In this document: positions 21,759 through 30,322 of the stretch, piece after piece
Layout: every line of letters starts with the position of its first letter
Position numbering within the stretch: position 1 is the stretch's first letter
Made by a program: the position numbers and the translations under genes
Notes under the pieces: model-generated
What the model was told of the DNA's origin: nothing
Seen by the model: only the letters and a program-made list of their open reading frames with translations
The model's database searches: none
Assembly (NCBI RefSeq): GCF_950295315.1
Contig: NC_080175.1
Coordinates: 86,965,581-87,029,580 of the forward strand
Source of the DNA: Erinaceus europaeus
Lineage: Eukaryota > Chordata > Mammalia > Eulipotyphla > Erinaceidae
Direction of reading: 5' to 3'
DNA length: 64,000 bases

Positions 21759-23258
21759 CTAGTTTAAATCCCTGTTTACATTTGGCAGAGGCGTGCTGTT
21801 CCTATGGAACCTTGACCAACAATCTCTCCTCCAGTGAAATCCTTTCTGGCATCTGGGATAAGGCATTCGTGGTCTCTGATTCCCTGTCTGGAGGCGGGGT
21901 TGCCCTGATTGGAGGTGGGGTCGCCCTGACTGGAGGCGGGGTCGCGGTCTATTTTCTGGACATTGGTTACGCCAATGCCCTTGGCGACCGCACTGAAAGC
22001 AAGCTCCTTTTTGCTTATGTAAGGTAGCTGCATAGGCCTGTAACATAGGTCCTTGAAAAGAGCTTGATCTGAGATCCTGTGTAGCTAGCATCCAAGTATC
22101 TGGGTGTTCGTTTTTAAGAGTGATGCAGGCCTGTCGAAAATGTGGAAGCATTCCATCCCAGACTATGGATCGCAGAAGGAGAAAACGAGCGTCAGGATTA
22201 TAAATCTTCCTTTCCAAACTCGACTGGACCCTGGCAATGAATTTAGCGAGGGATTCATCAGGTTCTTGTTGCAGGGAGAGAATGGGGGCTGACGCTGCTC
22301 CCATGGGTGGTGTTAATCGCTCCCATGCTTTTAATGCACACAGGCGTACTTGATCAAAATACCCCGCTGGAAACTTGGCTTCCGCCTGTTGAATCCCTGT
22401 TTCTAATTGGCCTGTTCCAAACAATGCATCAAAATTACCCTCTGGCTGATTTTGAATATTTTTCCACGATTGTTGTAAACATTCGTCGCGAAAGAATGCC
22501 TCCCATTGCTGGAAGAGGGCGCCTGGGAGCGTAGCACGAGTCACATCTCTCCAATCTTGAGGGGTATTAAGGTTCTGAAGCAGGCCTTGTAAAATGGACC
22601 TGGTCCATGGGGCATGAACACCGTCATCTTTGATAGCCTGGCGTAGTTCCTTCAGGTCTGTGGTGGAATATGGATACCAGGCCTGAGGTTTTTGTCTATT
22701 GGGGGCAACATTGACCGGAAATGTGTGGACTTGCTCTGATAAGTGTGTAGCGGTAGGAGGAGTCATCGAAGTGGAAGCTTCTGGACAAGTGGCCGAAGAA
22801 GTGGTTTTGGAGGCTACAGGAGAATTCGGACATGTGTCTATCAAAACAGGGGTGGGTGAAGAAGCAGCCGTGGAGGCAGCAGGAGGTTCCGGACATGTTT
22901 CTGCCAAAATGGGGGTGGCCGAAGAAGTGGCTGTGGAGTCCAAAGGAGAATTCGGACACGTGTCTGCCAAAATAGGGGCCTCAGGGCAAGATGCAGAGGA
23001 ATTAGGGTGGGTCAAGATCACAACAGGCCTTTGCTTCTTCTTGTTTTTAAGGTGCTGGTTAAGTTCTATGATTACTTCCTTTATCTCTTGGACCTCAGCC
23101 TCTAGGTCCTTAAGCCTTTTGAGAGGTTGCCCTATATATCCCTTAAAAGCTGCTATGATGATCAACAGGATATAAGGTGAAGCCCCAAGAAAAATGTCCC
23201 AGATATATAAAAATTGTATACTGGAAAAAGAATGCAGGATTTGGAAAAGATTTTCCAT
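21759..23258 (-). CDS. gag: Proviral Gag polyprotein
   Basis: 499 codons. I start at the ATG at 23,258 because it sits in CCACCATGG, an excellent Kozak context; the frame is open further upstream but without ATG. Residues 13-42 form a strongly hydrophobic, membrane-like segment, followed by a basic/charged helix (45-75). Residues about 91-155 are three tandem 21-residue Pro/Ser/Thr repeats containing DTCP/ETCP. Capsid occupies about 180-400 with a major homology region at about 329-350 (QQEPDESLAKFIARV). A CCHC zinc knuckle is at 420-433; a second one (467-480) has Tyr where the first Cys belongs. An N-terminal hydrophobic segment instead of a myristoylation glycine is what IAP Gag uses to bud into the ER; that function is inferred here. 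Confidence 0.92.
   Translation of the reverse strand: MENLFQILHSFSSIQFLYIWDIFLGASPYILLIIIAAFKGYIGQPLKRLKDLEAEVQEIKEVIIELNQHLKNKKKQRPVVILTHPNSSASCPEAPILADTCPNSPLDSTATSSATPILAETCPEPPAASTAASSPTPVLIDTCPNSPVASKTTSSATCPEASTSMTPPTATHLSEQVHTFPVNVAPNRQKPQAWYPYSTTDLKELRQAIKDDGVHAPWTRSILQGLLQNLNTPQDWRDVTRATLPGALFQQWEAFFRDECLQQSWKNIQNQPEGNFDALFGTGQLETGIQQAEAKFPAGYFDQVRLCALKAWERLTPPMGAASAPILSLQQEPDESLAKFIARVQSSLERKIYNPDARFLLLRSIVWDGMLPHFRQACITLKNEHPDTWMLATQDLRSSSFQGPMLQAYAATLHKQKGACFQCGRQGHWRNQCPENRPRPRLQSGRPHLQSGQPRLQTGNQRPRMPYPRCQKGFHWRRDCWSRFHRNSTPLPNVNRDLN
21762..21768 (-). promoter_or_regulatory. gag-pro slippery site TTTAAAC
   Basis: T TTA AAC in the gag frame, immediately followed by the gag TAG stop at 21,759-21,761. 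This is a canonical X-XXY-YYZ heptamer, and slipping back one base enters exactly the pro frame. Confidence 0.92.
22798..22986 (-). repeat. 63-bp tandem repeat x3 inside gag
   Basis: Units 22,798-22,860, 22,861-22,923 and 22,924-22,986 align without gaps and keep the gag frame. Each encodes 21 residues of the pattern P-(I/V)-L-x-(D/E)-T-C-P rich in S, T, A and P. Confidence 0.9.
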
Positions 23259-23382
23259 GGTGGAGAGATCTAAGGAAAACAATAAGAAAGAAAAAAAATC
23301 ACAGTGCCTTAACACAATATTGCAGATACCCAAAAGGTGTGTACTTATCTAAGATGTCTTCTTGAAAATCTGCTGCTTACGT

Positions 23383-23401
23383 GTCCCTGTTCCAGGCGCC
23401 T
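23383..23401 (-). other. Primer-binding site, lysine-tRNA-like
   Basis: Two nucleotides inside the 5' LTR the minus strand reads AGGCGCCTGGAACAGGGAC. This resembles the complement of the 3' end of tRNA-Lys(UUU), with an extra base and a changed first base. Position is decisive; the exact tRNA is inferred. Confidence 0.75.
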
Positions 23402-23403
23402 GA

Positions 23404-23874
23404 TGCCGGGATAGCCTGAGGGTACTTCTTCCCGAGCTAGTGCTCTCTGGGTTGGAGAGAACTCAACTGGAGCTGATCTAGGCTGCTGTGTGGGAGAGGG
23501 ATCAGGAACTCGTGCTGCACCAACTTCCGCAGGAGATACACTCTGGAACTCTCGGAGCCGGAAAGCAATTTCCAAGTGTCTTTAATCAGAAGAGCAGCTG
23601 TTTTTATACTCTCCAAGTAGGGTGGAAACAGGATGTGATATAGAGAGGGTGGAGAGAAAAGTGACTGGTGAAAATCAGAGTGTGACAAAGAAGGGATCAG
23701 TGTGTGACAAGGAGGGGGTGGAGCAGGAGAGAATCCTTTCATAGAACCACCAATGCCCTGGAGTGCTTTATGTAAAAGTGATTTATGTAAATAGACCAAA
23801 GCTTTGGATCAGTAAAATCCCTATATAGGCATATGGTTAAGCAGAAGCCAGGGAGAGGTGGCAACTACCCAACA
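23404..23874 (-). repeat. 5' LTR of the provirus
   Basis: 471 bp, TG...CA ends. Promoter elements in transcription order: CArG decamer CCTATATAGG (23,820-23,829), TATAAAA (23,602-23,608), ATTAAA (23,581-23,586). Transcription should start around 23,575-23,580 and run toward lower coordinates through a leader of about 125 nt after the primer site into gag at 23,258. Confidence 0.95.
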
Positions 23875-23880
23875 CAAATG
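23875..23880. repeat. 6-bp target-site duplication (right)
   Basis: caaatg, matching 16,139-16,144. Confidence 0.95.
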
Positions 23881-24082
23881 TAGACAGATAGTTGTAGAAA
23901 TAATAGTTAATCCCTATATGCAACCTTAGGAGAAGAGCTGCTGTAGCTTACAATAAAGGGAATAAATAGGAATTCAGAACTCTAGTGGTGGGAATGGTGC
24001 GGAGTTGTACTGCTGTTATCTTATAATTTTGTAAATCAACATTTAATCACTAATAAAATTTTAAAAAGAAAGTCAGTATAGC

Positions 24083-24515
24083 TAGGGAAAAATGCTTAAG
24101 TCAACAGCGGATATGAGTATGACTATTACTAACTTAACTACTATGCAAATTGTGATTAAAAAATCCTCTAAAGTGAAAAAAAAAGAGGATTTTTGTTCCC
24201 CTTTTGTCCCAGACTTGATGAAGTATATAAAAAGTATATCCACTTGGATGAACAAAGTTGTTTTAACAAAACAAATACATTCACGGGAAAGGAACTGGAC
24301 ACCCACAAAATGCTCTGTGAAGAAACAATGATATATCTCAACAAGTATAGTTATGGTCATATCAGAATAATAGAAACATATGACATAGTGAAATCTTGAT
24401 CTCAGAGCGATGACTATGTGATCCTGTAGAGACATGGAATATAAACACTCACCACAGGAACAACTAATGCATTTAATTTGTGTTTATCTTTGTAGTCTTC
24501 TACTAATTGGCGCCC
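24083..24515. other. Single-copy DNA
   Basis: Nothing recognisable; short open frames only. Confidence 0.4.
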
Positions 24516-24578
24516 TTTCTTCCTTTCTTTCTTCTTCTTCTTCTTCTTCTCCTTCTTCTCCTTCTTCTCCTTCTTCTC

Positions 24579-24624
<46 letters not shown>

Positions 24625-24653
24625 TTCTTCTTCTTCTTCTTCTTCTTCTTCTT
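24516..24653. repeat. (TTC)n / (GAA)n tract
   Basis: About 138 bp of almost pure pyrimidine on this strand, mostly TTC triplets with CCTTC interruptions in the first half and a pure TTC run in the second half. Confidence 0.95.
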
Positions 24654-24832
24654 CGATCTATCAGTGGGTATTGTTTCTACTAGTGTTCTTGATCCTTGCT
24701 GTATATAATACCCAGGAGAGAAAAAAAAATGTTGGTTGTTTAAATTTTGAAGATTTATTTATGTAATAAACCATCTTGAACTCTTTTCATGTATCCTATT
24801 TAGTCTGTCCTTAAGATGAAGTAGGGAGAAGT

Positions 24833-25104
24833 CTGGGGAGCAGCACACTCAGCTGAGTACACAAGTTAGGTGCACAAGGACCCAGGTTCAAGCCCTCACT
24901 CTCCACCTATGGCAGGGAAACTTCACAAGTTTGAAACAGGTCTGCAGGTTATTTGTCATTATCTCTCTATTCTATCTAATAATAATAATAACAGTAACAA
25001 TAAAAATAATAGTACGGAAAAAAAGGATAAATGGTCACCAGGAGTGTAGATTACTTGTGCAGGCTTTGAGCCCCAGTGATAACTTTGGTGGCCATAAAGC
25101 AAAC
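24833..25104 (+). repeat. ERI-1-type SINE (diverged)
   Basis: Head ggggagcagcacactcagct, B-box region cccaggttcaagccctcact, then gaaacaggtctgcagg, AAT repeats and the long 3' module ending agccccagtgataac. Confidence 0.65.
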
Positions 25105-25956
25105 AAAAGACTGCTGTACCTGTACCCAGAAATGTACTTTATAATTAATTTCAAAAGTGGATTCAATCAATAGACACATGTCTTCAATATTGCAAAGATA
25201 TATTTGTTCTTCCTCTAGCAAGGTGTAATGTGATTTTGGTTAATGCCGCAGTCATTTTTTCCCTCAGGAAAAGTTTTTCTTGTTTCTTTTGACTAGTCTG
25301 TCTGTAGGCCCAGTATTTCTTGAACTCATCCTGGGTGCATAAAAATGTCTACTAATAGCCAACTTCATATTAAATCTAATTTATGTCATTTTCCTAGTTT
25401 CTTTCTTTACCTATTCTTCCAGTGATACCACTTTCTTGTTAAGTAATGCAAAATATGTTACATATGGGGAAAATATGGTATCAGTGTTATTTTGTACTTT
25501 GATACAAATTATTCTAAATCATGTTTACCTAAGAGGGCAACCGTTTCAATTTCTTGCTTACTTATGTCCAATATTTTGCTCAATGACTTCAGCAGTGATC
25601 TATTATATCCATCTTGGACTGAGAAGTCTCTAAGTTCTGAATATACATGTGTATATGTATATATATTTTTTAATGTAAAAAGTAGTTTATTTCATAATGA
25701 GAGGAAAGAATACAAGTAAACAAGTGTGTGAGTTGGAGATAAGTGACAGAATAATATATGCTGAAGAGTAGAGAATGATGAAGGATTACATTGCTATATA
25801 AAGTTGGAAAGAAATTCTCTGTGAAGATAATTTCTGAGGAGATACAGTTCTTATTGTATTCAATATGAGTTAATGTTCTTATGATAACTTGAGTGGCGTC
25901 ATTATTTAGGAGAGTTCTTTCACTTTGTTTACTAGAGATCTTTGGTTTAAAAGAAA
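25105..25956. other. AT-rich single-copy DNA
   Basis: Nothing recognised. Confidence 0.4.
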
Positions 25957-26082
25957 GAATAAGTAAGAATAGAAGTGATGTTAAAAAGAATAAGTAAGAA
26001 TAGAAGTGATGTTAAAAAAAGTGTTGTTAAAAAAATAAGTAAGAACAGAAATGATGTTAAAAAGTGATGTTAAAAAAAAACA
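25957..26082. repeat. Tandem repeat, about 32-bp unit
   Basis: agaataagtaagaatagaag followed by tgatgttaaaaa occurs twice nearly perfectly, then decays in two or three shortened copies (aataagtaagaacagaaatg; tgatgttaaaaagtgatgtt). Confidence 0.85.
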
Positions 26083-26534
26083 ACTTCCTTTCCCATGTAT
26101 GAGTTATGAAACTCTCCTATCTGACTAGTTCACTTTCAACCCACTGCACTGGCATCATGAAACTGGCACTTTCTCCCTCCAGTGATCACAGCTCAGGTCT
26201 GATATCCTCATAAGTACAATTCCACCAGCAGCTGATAGTTTCAGTGAGTATTTGCATTGCTTTCCAAGTTATAGGCTTTATTAGGGGAGCTATGATTTGG
26301 TTCTTCCATACTGAGGTTTAAAATTACAACTCAAAATCCCACAAGTACATTAACTTCCCTGGCTCTCAGTTCTCTATTGGCCTACTACTTCTGTATGTGT
26401 CAGACACAGAGTTGCAACTTTTACTGCCAGAGTTTGGAGCTCCTTTTAGTCTCTGAAGCTATCTATTCATTTCTTCTTTTACTCTTTACAGTCATATCCT
26501 TTTGCTGGTAATATCATTTATCTGAATCTTTATT
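26083..26534. other. Single-copy DNA
   Basis: Nothing recognised. Confidence 0.4.
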
Positions 26535-26665
26535 TTAGGATGATTAATTTACTAATTCAGAGCATCACTCTGGCAAATGTAAGGGCAGGAATTGAACTTA
26601 GAACTTCATGCTTACAAGAGCCACACTCTACCCATGGTATCACCATACAGACTACAAAAGTGTAT
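26535..26665 (-). repeat. Short tRNA-derived SINE (fourth family), reversed
   Basis: Order cagagcatcactctggcaaa, gcaggaattgaacttagaac, cttcatgcttacaagagcca, ctctacccatggtatcacc is the reverse of the 15,803-15,959 element. A similar copy is at 49,133-49,262. Confidence 0.6.
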
Positions 26666-26770
26666 CTATATTTTAAAATCTTCTCTCACTGTTTTTGAAC
26701 CTTCTTATGTGAGGACCGGCAGCAGTAAGTCTGTATTTCCAAATTTACTCAGTCTATTATCAGAAGTCCC

Positions 26771-26987
26771 TAGGGCTGGGTGGTGGTACACCTGTATGAT
26801 TGCCCATGTTACAATATGCAAGGACCTGGGTTCAAGACCCTAATCCCCACCTGCAGGAGGAAAGCTTTGTAACTGGTGAAGAAGTTCTGCCGTCATCTCT
26901 CTGTCTCTCTCTCTTTCTATCTCTTACTTCCTATCAATTTCTGGCTGTCGCTAGCCAATAAATAAATGAAAATAATAAAAAAAATTA
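26771..26987 (+). repeat. ERI-2-type SINE
   Basis: Begins gggctgggtggtggtacacc, B-box region cctgggttcaagaccctaat, ccccacctgcaggaggaaag, (CT)n part, ccaataaataaatg tail. Confidence 0.8.
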
Positions 26988-27292
26988 AAAGAAGACTCCT
27001 TAATTAGATATTGAATAGATTTTAGTTCTGTGAGTACATTTTAAAACTCAAATGAAATACGTTTGATGTGTCTTAATGGCTTGCTCTAACCATTTAATTA
27101 TGATGACACTGACACTAGCATTTTTTAAATTACCCAAGTTCTTATTAATTCAAACAGTGGCTAGGTTTGCATTATAGCAGAAAATGAAGAAAAGTGACCA
27201 CAAAATCAGGACAGCTTGGTGTATATATCAATCTTCCCCTTCACTGTTAACTTTAGGAGGTTTGAATGAAGTGACTTAAAACACCGAATATT

Positions 27293-27505
27293 GGCCCAGG
27301 CAGTGGCACACCTGGTTGAGCACACATACTACAGCGCACAAGGACCCAGGTTCAAACCCCTGCTCCCCACCTGCAGGGGGAAAGCTTCACAAGTGGTGAA
27401 GCAGGGCAGCAGGTGTCTTTCTGTCTTTCTGTCTCTCTCCCTCTCTATCTCCCTCTCCCCTCAATTTCTCTTTGTCTTTATCCAATAATAAATAAATTTT
27501 TAAAA
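27293..27505 (+). repeat. ERI-2-type SINE
   Basis: Begins ggcccaggcagtggcacacc and ends ccaataataaataaattttt. An imperfect TSD (acaccgaatatt on the left, acactggatatt on the right) indicates some age. Confidence 0.82.
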
Positions 27506-27789
27506 ACACTGGATATTATCCACCATGAGCAAATGTTTCACTGAAAGAAAAAAAAAAAAGGACTACAAATAATTGAGAAAAATAAGGTTTTTTTGGTGGT
27601 TTGACTCCAAAGAATTTAAAAGATTTAAACTATATTTTAAGTTGTAAAAGCCATCAATCACAAACATTTACATATGAGGCTTACACAATCCTCTCCTACT
27701 AAAGATGTACAAACACTGAAGAATTAGTTCTTTAAGATTTATAAGACATCCACTCATTTATAATATCTTTCTTCTACAAGTTAGGTGTC

Positions 27790-28030
27790 ACTGCCAGTAA
27801 AATAGCTCACATGGGTAGTGTGTTTCTTCTGTCATAAGCACAACCCAGGACTAGCTCCCATAGTCTCATAGAACTGAGGGAAACTTTGGTATTATAGTGT
27901 CTTTTTCTCTGTTGCTCTGTCTCTGTCATTCTATCTAAAACAATAAAAATGAAAAAAGAAAAAGAAAAGTTGACCTGTATCAGTAAAGCCTTACTGATGA
28001 CAAAGTAAGTAAATAAATAAAATAAATGAA
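27790..28030 (+). repeat. Possible SINE (fifth family)
   Basis: Order gccagtaaaatagctcacat, gtagtgtg, cataagcacaacccaggact, then a CT-rich middle and an A-rich tail. It looks like a tRNA-type SINE and is weakly similar to 34,045-34,265. Confidence 0.35.
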
Positions 28031-28124
28031 ATAATAATATTAATTCAATAAACCAAGTTAAGTTCCAAGAAAACCTTTCCTCAGAAGGGGTAAACAAATT
28101 ATCACTTTTAAAAATATTGAAAGA

Positions 28125-29880
28125 CAGTAGGACACCAAAGTAAAAACCCTGTGGTGAGGGGGAGCGTGGACATTTGGCTTCCCAGGGTGGTGGTAGTGGG
28201 GGTGGCTGTGGGGTGGGATGGGACACAGTCTTTTGGTGGTGGGAATGGTGTTTATGTACACTCCTATTAAATTGTAGTCATATAAGCCACTATTTAATTA
28301 ACATGAGAGGGGGAAAATTGATTGTATGTCTCGAACTTTTTAAAGCACAGACTGATTCTTTGTAATACATAGGCTGAGTCTTTGATATGTTGACTCTCAC
28401 AAAAGCCTAGACCAAGGAGAACAGAGGCAACTGGTGGCACAGCTATATACAAGATGTTGGGTATTATACAGCAATTCCTAACAAAGGTACTTTTCAAAGT
28501 TAACCTAATTACCAAATAATGTGATGATAACAATAACTATCCATTATCTTCTTGAACCCTAAGACAGCAGGAACCTCACATTTCCACTATAGAGCCTATA
28601 TTTCCCCCAGTCCTGGAACCTTAAGGTGGGTCCCACTTTCCTGCATGCTTCTCTCATTTCATATCAAATAATATTGCATCTGCCGATCACAATCTAATCA
28701 ACTCAATGAGTGCCATTTCTGCATGCTTCACTTCAGACTGTGTCCATAGACTTCAGGTATGAAATGACAACCCTTGAGTTTCATTACTGGGGTGAGACCT
28801 TTCCTTTCATAGTATTCTGTAATTCCATACCAGGTGGTTCACTTCCTAACAAAGTCCCAAAACCTAGATATTGAGCATATTTTCACACATATCCATAAAC
28901 TAGGGCAAAATATATACCTGTTGGGAAATTGTGCAAGTGTGGTTGAGTTTAGCAGGGCTCACAAAGCACCCTGCATCCCTGGTACTATGCCCTGTCCTTT
29001 TATTATCTACATATCAATCTTCTGCTTTGTCTTACAAATGACTAAAGGTCTCCTTCCTGACTCCCCACAGGGTATTGCTAATCCTGCCAGTTGAGCCCCT
29101 AGCAACAGTTGCTGGGGAGGTCCATACCATTCCCAGCTCTCTTTGCTTTTCTCCATCCCCTTGCCTAACCATGTATGGTATTGTTGAGCCACTTCCATTT
29201 CTGTCTTGTCTCTTGTCCTGAGCTGGAGGAGGGTGGGCATGCAGATGGAGAGGCTGACATGGGCCATTGCAGTTGGCACCATGTGGCTTAACCAGATGTG
29301 CTGCTGCCTGACTCTGGGAAGCTCAAATGAATAAAGATTTGAATTGTCCTGCAGCCACAAGCTTGGTTCCTTGGTCATCTCTCTCTTTCATGATGCTAGC
29401 CCTACATATACCTGAAAGCAAAAGTACACAATAGTCTGCAGTAAGTACTCCTCAACACTTCATCTGCACTGTTCCAGCCTTTAGGTCTATAACTGTTCAA
29501 CAGTTTGTTTGGCTTTGTATGTTAACTCTCTTTTCAGCCACCAGGTTCCAGATGCCAGCAGGATACCGACCAGACTTCCCTGGATAGACTACCTCACCAG
29601 TGTGTCCTGGAGCTTGCTTCCCCAGGGAAAGAGAGAGGCAGACTGGGAGTATGGATCAACCAGTCAACGCCCATGTTCAGTGGGGAAGCAATTACAGAAG
29701 CCAGACCTTCCACCTTCTGTATCCCACAGTGACCTTGGGTCCATGCTCCCAGAGGGATAGAGAATGGGAAAGCTATCAGGGGAGGGAATGAGATACAGAG
29801 ATCTGGTGGTGGGAATTGTGTGAAGTTGTACCCCTCCTATCCTACAGTTTTGTTAATGTCTCCTTTTTAAAATAAATTTA
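28125..29880 (+). mobile_element. L1 tail with >1.2-kb 3'UTR, 15-bp TSD
   Basis: aaaaatattgaaaga flanks the unit at 28,110-28,124 and 29,881-29,895. The first bases (acaccaaagtaaaaaccctg) align with the start of the 3'UTR of the large L1 (about 63,240-63,260). The rest, about 1.26 kb after removing the solo LTR at 28,919-29,406, is a much longer 3'UTR ending gttgtacccctcctatccta and an A/T-rich tail. It is therefore a 5'-truncated L1 of a different 3'UTR class from the 57,249-63,424 copy. Confidence 0.75.
28919..29406 (+). mobile_element. Solo LTR of an endogenous retrovirus
   Basis: 488 bp starting TGTTGGGAAATTG and ending GCCCTACA, flanked by tatacc at 28,913-28,918 and 29,407-29,412. An AATAAA at 29,330-29,335 fixes the orientation. 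TG...CA ends and the 6-bp duplication point to a class II LTR. It shares TGTTGGG with the provirus LTR but little else, so it is another family. The missing interior is explained by LTR-LTR recombination. Confidence 0.85.
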
Positions 29881-29980
29881 AAAAATATTGAAAGAATTTA
29901 ATTGCTATTCTACGATTTCATATACATTGACATTAATAAAGTCACAACAAAGAAGGTAGACTAAGTTTAGATGGTGAATT

Positions 29981-30273
29981 GGGATTCAGGCGGTGGCACA
30001 GCAGGTTAACTGCACATGGCGTAAAGCACAAGGAACTGTGTAAGGATCCCGGTTCAAGCCCCCGGCTCCCCATCTGCAGGGGAGTCGCTTCACAGGCAGT
30101 GAAGCAGGTCTGCAGGTGTCTGTCTTTTTCTCCTCCTCTCTGTCTTCCTCTCCTCTCTCTATTTCTCTCTCTCCTATCCAACAATGATGACATCAAGAAC
30201 AACAATAATAACTACTACAATAAAACAAGGGCAACAAAAGGGAAAATAAATATTTTTTTAAAAAAATTTAAAA
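29981..30273 (+). repeat. ERI-1-type SINE
   Basis: agatggtgaatt (29,969-29,980) and agatggtgagtt (30,274-30,285) flank a copy with head gggattcaggcggtggcaca, gatcccggttcaagcccccg and the usual body. Confidence 0.88.
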
Positions 30274-30322
30274 AGATGGTGAGTTATTGTTAATACCATA
30301 ATACATATATATTTAACTCCAT

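Larger units (their letters stand above)
16145..23874 (-). mobile_element. Class II endogenous retrovirus (IAP/betaretrovirus-like), env-less
   Basis: A 7,730-bp provirus on the minus strand: 5' LTR (23,404-23,874), primer-binding site, gag, pro, pol, a roughly 1.9-kb non-coding 3' region, polypurine tract, 3' LTR (16,145-16,616). The 6-bp repeat caaatg sits at 16,139-16,144 and 23,875-23,880. A 6-bp duplication, TG...CA LTR ends, a lysine-tRNA-like primer site, separate gag/pro/pol frames each shifted by -1, and the protease and integrase motifs all fit class II elements. The LTRs differ by one substitution and one 1-base indel over about 471 bp, so insertion was recent or the LTRs were homogenised. 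The element is not intact: pol has two frame changes and no env frame is seen. Confidence 0.93.
15758..24082 (+). mobile_element. L1 3' end (15-bp TSD) hosting a SINE and the provirus
   Basis: gaaagtcagtatagc occurs at 15,758-15,772 and again at 24,068-24,082. Between them, after removing the SINE at 15,803-15,959 and the provirus, lies one 5'-truncated L1-type 3' end. It runs from cacctctgcactccaaaa through actcccagtgagagaaaaat to the tail ggtgggaatggtgcggagtt and atcactaataaaattttaaa. The order of events follows: L1 tail first, then the SINE and the provirus as independent later insertions, each with its own TSD. Confidence 0.8.

Noticed and set aside
22699..23175. 158-codon plus-strand open frame antisense to gag
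   Set aside because: Lies opposite the repeat-bearing part of gag; the opposite strand of the repeats stays open by composition. No independent evidence for an antisense gene.
24434..24766. Poly-serine open frame
   Set aside because: Translation of the TTC repeat in one frame; not a gene.
28125..29880. Reading the long L1 tail as an LTR of a retrovirus
   Set aside because: Flanked by a 15-bp TSD with an A-rich tail and variable 5' truncation in other copies, which indicates L1-type insertion; only the inner 488 bp have LTR features.
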